Origin: an uncultured Clostridia bacterium
Lineage (GTDB): Bacteria > Bacillota > Clostridia > Christensenellales > UBA1242
Assembly (NCBI GenBank): GCA_934771675.1
Contig: CAKVMF010000002.1
Location: 1 to 32,301 of the forward strand
Reading direction: 5' to 3'
DNA: 32,301 bases
How positions within the stretch are numbered: position 1 is the stretch's first letter; each line of letters opens with the position of its first letter. Position numbers and translations under genes: made by a program. The notes beneath the pieces were generated by a model that saw nothing but the letters and a program-made list of their open reading frames with translations, was not told the origin of the DNA and searched no databases. This document shows positions 9,780-18,741 of the stretch, piece by piece.

Positions 9780-9808
9780 AGTGTAACACAAAACCCTGCC
9801 GTTGTCAA
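9780..9808 (-). promoter_or_regulatory. Promoter of lysS
   Basis: TTGACA (9803-9808), a 17-bp spacer and TACACT (9780-9785) lie on the minus strand. The implied leader is under 30 nt, too short for a T-box riboswitch. Confidence 0.82.
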
Positions 9809-9869
9809 TTGTTTGACCATTTGAATTTTTGAGTGCTACTTAAAAAGATAAATCCAAATTTTTTGCACA

Positions 9870-9897
9870 AAAAAACTGGGGTCTCCCCCAGTTTTTT
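9870..9897 (-). terminator. Terminator of the 1119-aa gene
   Basis: CTGGGG (9876-9881) pairs with CCCCAG (9886-9891) around TCTC, flanked by A and T runs. It lies four bases past the stop codon of the upstream gene. Confidence 0.88.
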
Positions 9898-9900
9898 AAA

Positions 9901-12900
9901 TTAACCCATTTCTCTTCCAGCTGTTGAAGCCATTGAAGTTTTAACCAATGATGAAACACTATCTGGGTTGAAAGCTTTGATATAATCTATCATGCTACCA
10001 CTTGTTCCAGTGTCTAGTGTTTTAAGTGCTTTATCACTGATTTTATTTCCATGGTCAGCAACAAGCTTAACCTTGATTGCTTCATATTCAGCATCAATAG
10101 CGTTTGCAGCTTTTTTCCATTCAACAATGATTGCATCCCATGCTTGTTTGTAAGAAACATTTACAGGATCATTGATAAACGCTTCAATTGGTTGAGAACC
10201 CCTAACTGTGTTGATTTGGTTAAGCAACAAGTTCATATGGCTCTTAAAACCAAGCATTGAAGTTCTTTTAAGTTCAAGAATGTATAAAAGCTTATCATTC
10301 AAACTTTCAACGCTAACATCTCTATCACGAATTTGCTTAAGTTGATTTTTAATTTGCCCAAATACAGATGTATCGCCAACCGCTGAAGCCGTGTCATAAG
10401 AGTTTTTCACATCGGTTGACTTGATTGACAATTTTGAAGCATCATACGAATCAGTTATGCCTGAAATCATTTTAATTCTATTTGCAGGAACTTCCATTGA
10501 GTCATTAAGACTTCTATTGAAGAACAATGCACACATAACTTTCAATTCATCTTCGGTATGATCTTCAAAACCTTTACAAACACTACTTCTAAGTTCAAAT
10601 AATTTTGGACCGTCTTTGTAGTATTTTTGCAATCTTTGGATTCTCTTATCAAGAGTTTTTCCATAAGCAGTTCCCATCTTAATGTAGTTTCTAAAACCAC
10701 CTTTTGGATATTCCTTGTCAAGATAGCCAATAACTTTTTGATCTTCTGGTTTCAAAGTCATCAATGTTTTTTCATATTTCGCAAATTGAATATTTGTTGC
10801 TTTTTCCAAAACATTTCTTTCAAAGTTGTCAATAAGTTTTTCTTTTTGCATTTGAGTAAGATATCTGCTTTGAGTTATCTTTTTGAGTGTTGAAACAAGT
10901 TCAGGAAGAGTCTTGTTTACAGCATCTTCTTCCATTGCTTTAACTTCAAGCCTGATTTTTTCATAAATTTCTTCACCCAAACGAACTGTTAAGTATTCCT
11001 TAAGAGCTGGATCATTTTTAACAGTGTCAATTGTGTCTTTGTAAAGTTTATCAATTTTATTTTCAGAAGCTTTTGGATCTGAAGTTATATCAACTTTTTT
11101 GATTTCTTCAATAAGTTTTGCAATGTTTGGAACTTTTTCACTTCTAACAGCTTTTAAAGCACCTGGCTTAACTTCCAAATCACGTTTCCTTTCAAAACTA
11201 TCAAATTGTTTGAACAATTTATCTTTTAATTCTTTTTTTGCTTGTTTATCTTCAGGAGTATCTTCAGGCAAATTGGCTATTTTCGTTCTTATTTCGGTGA
11301 TTGTGTTAACATTATCATGTTTTTCAGAATCAACATCATTAACTGAAAGATAAAGAGCATCTTCTTCTCTTACATTTGCAATATCTCTTGCAATTGCACG
11401 AATATCTGCTTCTTTTGTTGCGTCTGCTGGAAGTGTGATTCCATTCAAAATTTCAGATTCTGTCATTTTGCAAGCAGCAATTTTCTTTTCTTTCATTGCT
11501 TCAAGATAATTTCTTGCATCATCATTTGCAATTGTTGTTAAATCAAGTGTTTCAAGAGTAGTTCTTGAAGTTGAAGTGCTAATTGTGTTTGCAGCAGCAA
11601 TAACATCAGTTGTTGCATCTGCTCCCATTTCTTTAACACTATTGATAATATCATTTTTGTCAGTTGAAAGTTGTCCAACAACACCAACCTTAAGACCTTC
11701 TTTTAAAGTGTCATTTTCAGAATCTTGTTCAAATTCAATAAAGCTAACATAACTTTTAACTTTTGAACTCAAATCACCAAATTTTGTTGAAGTTGTCAAT
11801 CTCTTTTTAACAACACTAGATTCAAGCATTCTCTTTACTGTTTCCATATTTTCAGCAGAATATGGTTTTTCAAAAACTTCATTATTGAGTGCATCAATAA
11901 GTTGAAGATCTAGAGCATCATATGCTTGCTTGTATTTGATGTTGGCTTCAATTGAATCTTTGAACTTTGTGCCATATTCGTCAAGACGTTCATATGATTG
12001 AATAAGTTCTGTTACAGATCTATCTCTCTTAACTTTGTTTCCGCTTCCATCAACTGTTTCAATTTGTGTGAAGTTCTTTATATCTTTAAGTTCGTCTTCA
12101 ACTTCAAAGTATTCTTTATCTGTTTTAAATACTGTTTTAACTTCATCAGCATTAAGTTTTGAAAGAATAGTTTGGAAACCTTTTTTGTCGTTAATGTCAG
12201 AGCAGAACAAATATTCTTTTCTTGATTTTTCAAAGAATGCTTCACCTTTCAAACCCATTCTGTCACGTTTGCAAGCCATGTTGAAATACTTTTTAAGCCA
12301 TGCATCCTTTCCAACAAATTCACCTTTTTCAATATAAGTTGTAACTGCTTGAGCCATAAATTGCTCATTTCTAATATCTTTTAAACCCTTAACAGTTTTC
12401 CCATTTTTGCCGTCCATAACAGTTCTGTATTGTCCACGGCTCTTTTCAAAATCTTTAATATCGGCAGCTGCCTTCATATAGTCTTTCCAACAATAACCAG
12501 ATTCAAGGGCATTTGCAAGTGTTCTTTTTACACCAAAATATGAAGTTCCTGCTCCGGCAATGACAAGTCCTAGTCTTGCAACTGTTGTTGCAACACCAAG
12601 AGCAGCTGCTGTTGCTGGAAAACATACAGCCAAACCAGCCCCAGCAAGTGCAACTGATCCAATTGTTCTAACTATTCTCCAAGCAAACTTTCCAAACAAA
12701 CTACGTTTTGTTGCTTTTTTGCCGGCAAGTTCATCTTCAGCGGCTTCATATTGTCTATAAAGTGCACCTGAACCGTTTTTGCTTGGGTCAGCATCTTTAA
12801 AGTAAAATGGCTTACCTGAAGATACCTTCTTTCTGGCTTTGTAATCTTCCAACGTTGCATCACGTTTTTGATTCAAAATCAAAGCCATATCGTTGTTTGA

Positions 12901-13260
12901 AGGTCTACCACTAAATTTGCTATAATCATCAGCAACATCAACACCAACTTTTTCAGCCGCATGCGAAATTGCTTGACTGATAATTTTTCTATACTTTGCG
13001 TTGTTTGGATAACCTATGAAATAACTCTTATCAACAGAGTCTTCAATGCCCAAACTCTTCAAAAAGGTCTGATTTGGATCAGCCATTTGTTCAGAAATAT
13101 ACTTATCAATATCCTTATCAGTTCCTGTTCCAGTATAACCATATGTCCTTGGATTCTTTTTGATCTCGTTGAACATATAAACATATGTTGCAAGCACTTG
13201 ATATTCAGATAATTTGAGCTCGTCATCCTTACGCTCTCTATACTTAAATGGTTCTGGCAT
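9901..13260 (-). CDS. Large helical protein of unknown function, 1119 aa
   Basis: I do not recognise this protein. The start MPEPFKYRERKDDELK has AGAGGTG four bases upstream and its own promoter. About residues 194-250 hold two Ala/Gly-rich hydrophobic stretches (SVALAGAGLAVCF and LGLVIAGAGTSYFGV) separated by a short turn, so a membrane hairpin is possible. The rest is long, charged and predicted helical, rich in Lys, Asp, Glu and Asn, with a coiled-coil-like middle (about 600-850). There is no signal peptide, and I see no enzyme motif. Base composition and codon use look like the neighbours. It lies downstream of a second unknown membrane protein (13360-14625), and the two could work together. 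The size suggests a structural or scaffold role, but that is a guess. Confidence 0.75.
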   Translation of the reverse strand: MPEPFKYRERKDDELKLSEYQVLATYVYMFNEIKKNPRTYGYTGTGTDKDIDKYISEQMADPNQTFLKSLGIEDSVDKSYFIGYPNNAKYRKIISQAISHAAEKVGVDVADDYSKFSGRPSNNDMALILNQKRDATLEDYKARKKVSSGKPFYFKDADPSKNGSGALYRQYEAAEDELAGKKATKRSLFGKFAWRIVRTIGSVALAGAGLAVCFPATAAALGVATTVARLGLVIAGAGTSYFGVKRTLANALESGYCWKDYMKAAADIKDFEKSRGQYRTVMDGKNGKTVKGLKDIRNEQFMAQAVTTYIEKGEFVGKDAWLKKYFNMACKRDRMGLKGEAFFEKSRKEYLFCSDINDKKGFQTILSKLNADEVKTVFKTDKEYFEVEDELKDIKNFTQIETVDGSGNKVKRDRSVTELIQSYERLDEYGTKFKDSIEANIKYKQAYDALDLQLIDALNNEVFEKPYSAENMETVKRMLESSVVKKRLTTSTKFGDLSSKVKSYVSFIEFEQDSENDTLKEGLKVGVVGQLSTDKNDIINSVKEMGADATTDVIAAANTISTSTSRTTLETLDLTTIANDDARNYLEAMKEKKIAACKMTESEILNGITLPADATKEADIRAIARDIANVREEDALYLSVNDVDSEKHDNVNTITEIRTKIANLPEDTPEDKQAKKELKDKLFKQFDSFERKRDLEVKPGALKAVRSEKVPNIAKLIEEIKKVDITSDPKASENKIDKLYKDTIDTVKNDPALKEYLTVRLGEEIYEKIRLEVKAMEEDAVNKTLPELVSTLKKITQSRYLTQMQKEKLIDNFERNVLEKATNIQFAKYEKTLMTLKPEDQKVIGYLDKEYPKGGFRNYIKMGTAYGKTLDKRIQRLQKYYKDGPKLFELRSSVCKGFEDHTEDELKVMCALFFNRSLNDSMEVPANRIKMISGITDSYDASKLSIKSTDVKNSYDTASAVGDTSVFGQIKNQLKQIRDRDVSVESLNDKLLYILELKRTSMLGFKSHMNLLLNQINTVRGSQPIEAFINDPVNVSYKQAWDAIIVEWKKAANAIDAEYEAIKVKLVADHGNKISDKALKTLDTGTSGSMIDYIKAFNPDSVSSLVKTSMASTAGREMG

Positions 13261-13307
13261 ATCGCACCTCTTTTGTTGTATTTCAGGCTAATTTTTCTAG
13301 TTAACAC

Positions 13308-13336
13308 ATTATATCACATTTATTGTCAAATGTAAA
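13308..13336 (-). promoter_or_regulatory. Extended -10 promoter of the 1119-aa gene
   Basis: TTTACA (13331-13336), a 17-bp spacer ending in TGA, then a perfect TATAAT (13308-13313) lie on the minus strand. The TGn before the -10 makes it an extended -10 promoter. The leader is about 45 nt. Confidence 0.8.
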
Positions 13337-13359
13337 TACCCTATTTATAAAAACATAAC

Positions 13360-14625
13360 TTATTTTTGCAATTGATCAATATCTTTTTGGTCTTGTTCAT
13401 CTTGCTTAAAACCTAAGATATCTTTAATATAATCGATTGAATTCAAAAGGTCTTTCTCATCCTTTTCTTTTTCAACCTTTTCTTTTTCTTCAATTGTTTC
13501 TTTCTTTTCTTGTTTTTCTTCTTCAGATTGCTTTACGTTTTCAAATTTTTCATTGAAAGCTTCTTCATCAAACTGTCCTTCAAGATTGATTGCTTCACGA
13601 TTTACAGTTCTGAGATTCTCTTCTTGCTCTTTTGTAAGCTTAACTGGAGCAAATTCTTCATCACTCAAAGCTTTTTCATCAGCTGTTGATTTTGCTGCAA
13701 GTTTTGTTTCAGCATATTCATCTTCAAGTTCACAAAGTTTTTGATAATACTTGTTTGTAGCCTTTAAAATTTCAATGTTGTGCTTAACATCAAAACTTTT
13801 ATTTTTGTCTGAAAGTTCTTCTTGAACAATTTTCAAATCTCTTTTAAGTTTGTCAAACTTTGCTTTAAGTGAAATATCTTCAAACAATGTTTCATCACTA
13901 CGTTTAAAAATCATTTCAGTTGCTTTTTTTAAATGGAAATATTTTTCTTTTGCTCGCATATAAAAATGGTCAAAAATTGCAAACAAAATCAATCCCAAAA
14001 CAATTAGGATTATTCCGCCAATATATTTTCTTTCCCAAACTGGAATAAGTCCACCGATTGCATCAACAACAACATTTTCATAAAGCATTCCAACAACACC
14101 AAATGAAAACACAACAACTGCAAACATCATCAAAATAAAACTAACAATTTTGCTTGTTTTTAATGCTGAAAGTTTATTGTCAGCATTTGTCGCTTCCCTT
14201 TCTCTTGAAAGAGTAAGTTTGTGATATTTTAAATATTCATTTTCAGCTCTGTCAGTGGCTTCATCAACAAAGTTGTAATAATGCTTTTGGGCATTTGCAA
14301 CATCATCAATAGTTGCAAGTCTTTTTTCAGTTGAATCAAGTGAACCAATTTCAAGAGCATAGTTGTAAAGCACCAAAAGTTCGGTTTCAGTTGGAACTGT
14401 TTTAAATCCAAAATCACAATTTTGCATAATTGTTACAAATTGAACCCAATTCAAAAACTCTTTTTTTTCATCAATAAGTTCAAGATGAACTTCGCTCAAA
14501 AATTCATTTGGATTATTCACAATTGTGGTGTAAGCCTGAACAAATTTAGCAACTTCAATATAAAATTTGCTATCTTTAACCATTGATGCGGCAACTTTTT
14601 CACCATTCACATTATTAACTAACAT
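13360..14625 (-). CDS. Two-span membrane protein with acidic coiled-coil tail, unknown function
   Basis: I do not recognise this 421-aa protein. ATG 14625 is chosen because a purine-rich GGGGGA precedes it by four bases. An earlier in-frame start at 14664 lacks a ribosome site and lies almost on the predicted -10. The N-terminal half (about 1-140) is soluble and helical. Two membrane segments follow at about 155-180 (IVSFILMMFAVVVFSFGVV) and 200-220 (YIGGIILIVLGLILFAIF). A long coiled coil comes next, then a Glu/Lys repeat tail (EEKQEKKETIEEKEKVEKEK). The topology would place both long arms on the same side of the membrane. The next gene downstream, 99 bases away, is the 1119-aa protein. Confidence 0.75.
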   Translation of the reverse strand: MLVNNVNGEKVAASMVKDSKFYIEVAKFVQAYTTIVNNPNEFLSEVHLELIDEKKEFLNWVQFVTIMQNCDFGFKTVPTETELLVLYNYALEIGSLDSTEKRLATIDDVANAQKHYYNFVDEATDRAENEYLKYHKLTLSREREATNADNKLSALKTSKIVSFILMMFAVVVFSFGVVGMLYENVVVDAIGGLIPVWERKYIGGIILIVLGLILFAIFDHFYMRAKEKYFHLKKATEMIFKRSDETLFEDISLKAKFDKLKRDLKIVQEELSDKNKSFDVKHNIEILKATNKYYQKLCELEDEYAETKLAAKSTADEKALSDEEFAPVKLTKEQEENLRTVNREAINLEGQFDEEAFNEKFENVKQSEEEKQEKKETIEEKEKVEKEKDEKDLLNSIDYIKDILGFKQDEQDQKDIDQLQK

Positions 14626-14652
14626 AAAGTCCCCCAAATCTATCTCAAAATA

Positions 14653-14681
14653 ATAATAACACACTGAAAAAAAATTCGCAA
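14653..14681 (-). promoter_or_regulatory. Promoter of the two-span membrane protein gene
   Basis: TTGCGA (14676-14681), a 17-bp spacer ending in TGT and TATTAT (14653-14658) lie on the minus strand. The TGn gives an extended -10. This supports the ATG at 14625. Confidence 0.65.
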
Positions 14682-14883
14682 ATAATCTACCAAAAAATAT
14701 AAAATAATAAAAATATAAATAAGGTGATTTTTTATAAAGCCAAAATTACCACATAAAAGGAATAGACCCTCACGTCGTGCCACGCACTCCTCAGGGCGAC
14801 ATGCTAATTGATATTGGCTTACTTAAAACCAAAGTGCTCGCTAAATATAAAACAAACTTATCCCCCCCATTCAAAGAAATATG
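14682..14883. other. Non-coding stretch with a GC-rich island
   Basis: No credible gene is present. Most of it is very AT-rich, but about 14766-14806 is clearly GC-rich (CCCTCACGTCGTGCC, then ACGCACTCCTCAGGG), with CCCT and AGGG at its ends and CGTG/CACG palindromes inside. The island is unlike the surrounding sequence and could be a short mobile repeat or a structured RNA piece. I cannot assign it. Confidence 0.4.
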
Positions 14884-15066
14884 CCTAACGGCAAAAATGG
14901 GTCATCAACACCAGTTGAACATATAAATATCCAAACGGCAAAAAATAAGCGTCAGACAAAAAATAAAAAGAAAACCACAAGGATTTTACTCTTTTTCCTA
15001 ACGGCAAAAATGGGGCATCAGGCAAAGAATGAAAAAAAGTCCAGGCACGAGTTTACAACTCTTTTT
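14884..15066 (+). repeat. Tandem degenerate copies of a dispersed repeat family
   Basis: Three units start with C(C)TAACGGCAAAAA or CCAAACGGCAAAAA at 14884, 14931 and 14998, spaced 47 and 67 bases apart. The next copy begins at 15067 (70 bases later). Unit 3 continues CATCAGGCAAAGAATG, an A run, then CCAGGCACGAGTTTAC. It then breaks off at what would be the hairpin loop. Unit 2 is a diverged version of the same. The same blocks recur at 32229-32301, so this is a genome-dispersed family. A reading frame through these units exists but is only the translation of the repeats. Confidence 0.75.
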
Positions 15067-15195
15067 CCTAACGGCAAAAAATAGTCAAGAAACGAGGCTC
15101 AAAAAAAATTCTAGGCAGGAGTGTACAACGAAGTACATGACTGTCTAGAATTTTTTTTAGAAACGAAGTTAATTGGCTATTTTTTTGCCGTTAGG
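15067..15195 (+). repeat. Nested palindromic repeat element at the 3' end of secA
   Basis: The element is bounded by an inverted repeat: CCTAACGGCAAAAAATAG (15067-15084) and CTATTTTTTTGCCGTTAGG (15177-15195), differing by one T. At its centre is a second perfect-looking hairpin (15101-15158). The right arm contains the secA stop codon (TAA, read on the minus strand) and part of the last serine codon, so the element overlaps the gene. In the secA direction the inner hairpin ends in eight T and can serve as the terminator. Confidence 0.8.
15101..15158 (+). other. Structured hairpin H1 of the repeat family
   Basis: Outer stem: 15101-15118 (A run, then TTCTAGGCAG) pairs with 15141-15158 (CTGTCTAGAA, then a T run) with one G-T position that would be a G-U wobble in plus-strand RNA. 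Internal loop: GAG (15119-15121) faces TGA (15138-15140). Inner stem: TGTAC pairs with GTACA. Loop: AACGAA. The same architecture with compensated base changes occurs at 32140-32193. It may also act as the secA terminator on the minus strand. Confidence 0.75.
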
Positions 15196-17881
15196 ACTTG
15201 CCGCAGCAATTTTTGTATTTTTTCCCCGACCCACATGGACATGGATCATTGCGCCCTACCTGTTTTTGCTTTACAACAGGGCCTGCTGGAGCAGAGTTTG
15301 TTTTTAATGCTGCCATTTTTGCCCTACGCATTTGAACAAGTTGTTCAGGAGAAACACCAATTTGAATATTTATACCCATCATGAAGTTTGCAACATCCAT
15401 ACGAACATCACTAATCATTTGATAGAACATTTCAAAACCTTCAGTTTGGTAAACTGTGATTGGATTTTTGTTGCCATAACCACGAAGCCCAATACCAGTT
15501 CTGAGATTGTCCATATCATCAATATGGTCAATCCATTTTTTGTCAAGAATACGAAGAAGAACATCTCTTTCAACTGCACCAAAATTTACACCTTGTTTTT
15601 CATACTCTGCCTTGCGGTTTTCGTATCTTTCACAAGCAAGTTTGTAAATTTGTTCTTTGAGTTCGCTTGTTGTGTAATCTGAAATTCTTTCAAAAGTTGC
15701 AAAGTTTGTTTCAGGTTCAAGCAAACGTTTTTCAAGTTCTCTGTTATATGCTTCAAGGTCAACATCTTCAGGCTTTTGGAAGTTTGAAAACTCATCAACA
15801 ACATAATCAACAACGTCTTGAATCATACCCAAAATCTTATCATGCATATCTTCCCCGTCAATGATTTTGTTACGTTCAGAGTAAACTTCTTCTCTTTGTC
15901 TATTTAAAACGTTATCATATTCAACAACGCTTTTACGAATAGAATAGTTGTTCCCTTCAACTCTTTTTTGAGCAGCTTCAACACTTCTTGAGAAGAATTT
16001 CCAGTTGATTGCAGTGTCATGGTCAAGTTTCAAAAACTCAGCCATACGTTTAAGTTTGTCACTGCCAAAAACTCTTGAAAGATCATCATCAGCTGAAATA
16101 TAGAAAACTGATGAACCTGGGTCACCTTGACGTCCGGCACGACCACGAAGCTGGTTGTCAATACGGCGACTTTCGTGTCTTTCAGTTCCAATAATTCTTA
16201 AACCACCAAGTTCAACAACTTGTTGTTTTTCTTGCTTAACTTCTTTGTCAAAGTCTTCTTTTAATTTGAAATATTCCTTTCTTGCATTTTCTTCATCTTC
16301 ATTTGATGTTGGGTAAAATGAGGCGGCAATATCAATTGTTGGCTCATCATAACCTTGTTTTGCAAGTGCTTGTTTTGCCATAAATTCACTGTTTCCACCA
16401 AGCAAAATATCGGTACCACGACCAGCCATATTTGTTGCAATGGTAACAGCACCAAGTCTACCAGCTTGAGCAATGATTTCAGCTTCACGCATATGATTTT
16501 TTGCGTTTAATACATCGTGCTTAATGCCCATTTTGTGAAGAGCTTTTGAAAGTTCCTCAGATTTTGCAACTGAAAGTGTACCAACCAAAACAGGTCTGTT
16601 TTCTTCATGTGTGCGCTTAATATCTTCACAAATTGCACCAATTTTTGCTTCATGCGAAAAGAAAAACACATCGTTTTCATCAATTCTTTTTGATGGAAGA
16701 TTTGTTGGAATTGTAACAACATCAAGGCCATAGATTTCTCTAAATTCGCCTTCTTCTGTTTTTGCAGTTCCGGTCATACCTGAAATCTTTTTGTAAAGCT
16801 TGAAGAAGTTTTGGAAAGTTACAGTTGCAAAAGTTTTGTTTTCACCATTGATTTTTACACCCTCTTTAGCTTCAATAGCTTGATGCAATCCGTCACTATA
16901 TCTTCTTCCGACCATGATACGACCAGTAAATTCATCAACAATCAAAACCTCGCCATCACGAACAATGTAATCCTCGTCTTTATGCATCAAAAATCTCGCA
17001 CGAATTGCGTTGTTAATGTTGTGGTTAATATCGGTATTTTCAATATCTGCAAGGTTTGAAAGCTTGTAATATCTTTCAGCTTTTGCAATTCCGTTTTCAT
17101 TTAAGTTGATAGTTTTTTTCTTTTCATCAATATCAACATCGCCTTCTTTGAGTGATTTCGCAAATTTGCAAGCAGTGATATATTGGTCAGAGGACTCTCC
17201 TGTTGGTCCAGAAATGATAAGTGGGGTTCTTGCTTCATCAATCAAAATAGAGTCAACTTCGTCGATAATTGCAAATTCAAGCCCACGACCAACCATGTCA
17301 GCACGTTTTGTGCACATGTTGTCACGAAGATAATCAAAACCAAACTCACTGTTTGTTCCGTAAGTGATATCGCACTTGTATGCCTCTCTCTTTTCTTTTG
17401 CGTCTTGAGAGTTGTAAATAAATCCAACGGTAAGTCCCAAAAATTTATGAACTTTTCCCATCCATTCAGCGTCACGTTTTGCAAGGTATTCGTTTACTGT
17501 AACAACATGAACCGGCTTTCCAGAAAGAGCATTTAAGTATGCTGGCAAAGTTGAAACCAAGGTTTTTCCTTCACCGGTGCACATTTCAGCAATTCTTCCT
17601 TGATGCAAAACAATACCACCAAGAAGCTGAACATGAAAGTGACGCATTTTCAAAACTCTTGTGCTAGCTTCACGGACAACTGCATAAGCGTCTGGCAAAA
17701 TATCATCAAGTGTTTCACCATTTTTGTATCTATTTTTCAAAATTTCTGTTTGTGCCTTTAGTTCTTCATCACTAAGCACACTATATTTATCAGCCAATGC
17801 TTCAATCTTGGCTGCAATCTTTTCAAGTTTCTTTAAACTTCTGTTATTGTCGAAATTTTTAAGCGCTTTAAATAAACCCAT
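15191..17881 (-). CDS. secA: Preprotein translocase ATPase SecA
   Basis: SecA is the motor that pushes unfolded proteins through SecYEG; the secreted proteins of the toxin island would depend on it. The 896 aa include Walker A MCTGEGKT (about 100-107), DEVDSILID (207-215), the MAGRGTDILLGG motif, the RGRAGRQGDPGSS motif, and a C-terminal zinc domain DPCPCGSGKKYKNCCGKS with C881, C883, C892 and C893. Length and domain order are normal. ATG 17881 follows AGGGGA, and a good promoter lies just upstream. The stop codon is inside the arm of a palindromic repeat element, which is unusual. The gene is apparently monocistronic. Confidence 0.98.
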   Translation of the reverse strand: MGLFKALKNFDNNRSLKKLEKIAAKIEALADKYSVLSDEELKAQTEILKNRYKNGETLDDILPDAYAVVREASTRVLKMRHFHVQLLGGIVLHQGRIAEMCTGEGKTLVSTLPAYLNALSGKPVHVVTVNEYLAKRDAEWMGKVHKFLGLTVGFIYNSQDAKEKREAYKCDITYGTNSEFGFDYLRDNMCTKRADMVGRGLEFAIIDEVDSILIDEARTPLIISGPTGESSDQYITACKFAKSLKEGDVDIDEKKKTINLNENGIAKAERYYKLSNLADIENTDINHNINNAIRARFLMHKDEDYIVRDGEVLIVDEFTGRIMVGRRYSDGLHQAIEAKEGVKINGENKTFATVTFQNFFKLYKKISGMTGTAKTEEGEFREIYGLDVVTIPTNLPSKRIDENDVFFFSHEAKIGAICEDIKRTHEENRPVLVGTLSVAKSEELSKALHKMGIKHDVLNAKNHMREAEIIAQAGRLGAVTIATNMAGRGTDILLGGNSEFMAKQALAKQGYDEPTIDIAASFYPTSNEDEENARKEYFKLKEDFDKEVKQEKQQVVELGGLRIIGTERHESRRIDNQLRGRAGRQGDPGSSVFYISADDDLSRVFGSDKLKRMAEFLKLDHDTAINWKFFSRSVEAAQKRVEGNNYSIRKSVVEYDNVLNRQREEVYSERNKIIDGEDMHDKILGMIQDVVDYVVDEFSNFQKPEDVDLEAYNRELEKRLLEPETNFATFERISDYTTSELKEQIYKLACERYENRKAEYEKQGVNFGAVERDVLLRILDKKWIDHIDDMDNLRTGIGLRGYGNKNPITVYQTEGFEMFYQMISDVRMDVANFMMGINIQIGVSPEQLVQMRRAKMAALKTNSAPAGPVVKQKQVGRNDPCPCGSGKKYKNCCGKS

Positions 17882-17909
17882 TTTTATCCCCTAAAATTAA
17901 ACTAATGTT

Positions 17910-17938
17910 ATAATAAACTATTTTTGCCCCGTTGTAAA
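17910..17938 (-). promoter_or_regulatory. Promoter of secA
   Basis: TTTACA (17933-17938), a 17-bp spacer and TATTAT (17910-17915) lie on the minus strand. No structured regulatory leader is visible. Confidence 0.7.
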
Positions 17939-17991
17939 GTTTTGTTTTATTTTATTTTTAACCAAGTAACAATCTTTTGTTAAAAAACATC

Positions 17992-18735
17992 CTAATTTGA
18001 CGAATTAAAATCTGTTTTGGCAAAGGTTACAGTTCTAACCGAATATGGTTTCAACTTCTTTATCATTCTTGCGCATTCACTAAGAGTGCTTCCAGTTGTG
18101 AAAACATCATCAATTATTAAAACTTTCTTTCCCTTAACTTTCGATATATTTTCTTCATCAAACTCATAAGTTCCAAACGGATTTGACAATCTTTGTTTCA
18201 TATCAAGTCCCGCTTGATGTTTTCCGCCTTCTTTTTTGATAAGCAAATTAAGCGTTTCAATGCCTAGTTTGTTTCCAATATACTCCGCAAGAAGTTGCGA
18301 TTGATTAAATCCCCTTTCACGCAGTCTGCTTTTGTTTATTGGAACAAATGTGATAATGTCAACATCTTTAAAATATTCACTTCTTGCAAGCATAAGCTCT
18401 GCCATATATGGAGCAATATATTTTCTGGAATTATACTTCAAATTTTTAACTATTTTTGAAGAAACTTCATCATAAAAGAAACATGAGCGATTGTTTGCAA
18501 ACTCATAAACTTTTCGCTTGCAACTATCACAGACCATGTTTGGCCCAAACACTCTATCACCACAAAACCTGCAATGATAACCGTCAATAATGCTGATTTT
18601 GTTTTGACAGTCATGGCAAAGACTGAACCTTGAACCATCTGGAATTTCAACGCCGCATGAAATACAAGCATGATTTGTCATGAACATATCTTCAAACTTA
18701 TCTATTCCCTTTGCCAGTTTTTTCAAAAAATTCAT
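17992..18735 (-). CDS. comF: ComF-family phosphoribosyltransferase-like protein
   Basis: ComF-family proteins support DNA uptake and natural transformation, probably inside the membrane. The 247 aa from ATG 18735 hold two zinc knuckles: C24-C27-C40-C43 and C55-C58-C69-C72. The phosphoribosyltransferase fold follows, with the PRPP loop VLIIDDVFTTGSTL (D209, D210, T213-T217). The FVPINKSRLRERGFNQSQLLAEYI segment is characteristic of the family. No ribosome site precedes the ATG. Instead a near-consensus promoter ends six bases before it, so the mRNA should be leaderless. An open frame continues upstream to 18807, but that part would cover the promoter. No strong terminator is visible after the stop. 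Confidence 0.88.
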   Translation of the reverse strand: MNFLKKLAKGIDKFEDMFMTNHACISCGVEIPDGSRFSLCHDCQNKISIIDGYHCRFCGDRVFGPNMVCDSCKRKVYEFANNRSCFFYDEVSSKIVKNLKYNSRKYIAPYMAELMLARSEYFKDVDIITFVPINKSRLRERGFNQSQLLAEYIGNKLGIETLNLLIKKEGGKHQAGLDMKQRLSNPFGTYEFDEENISKVKGKKVLIIDDVFTTGSTLSECARMIKKLKPYSVRTVTFAKTDFNSSN

Positions 18736-18741
18736 AGTTTT

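Noticed and set aside
9751..9900. T-box leader upstream of lysS
   Set aside because: The promoter lies 30-58 bases before the ATG, leaving no room for a T-box, and no T-box core is visible.
14881..15084. Plus-strand open frame of 67 codons
   Set aside because: It is a translation of the CCTAACGGCAAAAA repeat units (recurring PNGK-like peptides) with no ribosome site.
14884..15195. Possible CRISPR array
   Set aside because: Spacing is irregular, the shared blocks are too short and extend into the presumed spacers, and no cas genes are present.
15121..15384. Plus-strand open frame antisense to the secA 3' end
   Set aside because: Most of it is the shadow of the conserved SecA C-terminus, and the rest is the palindromic element.
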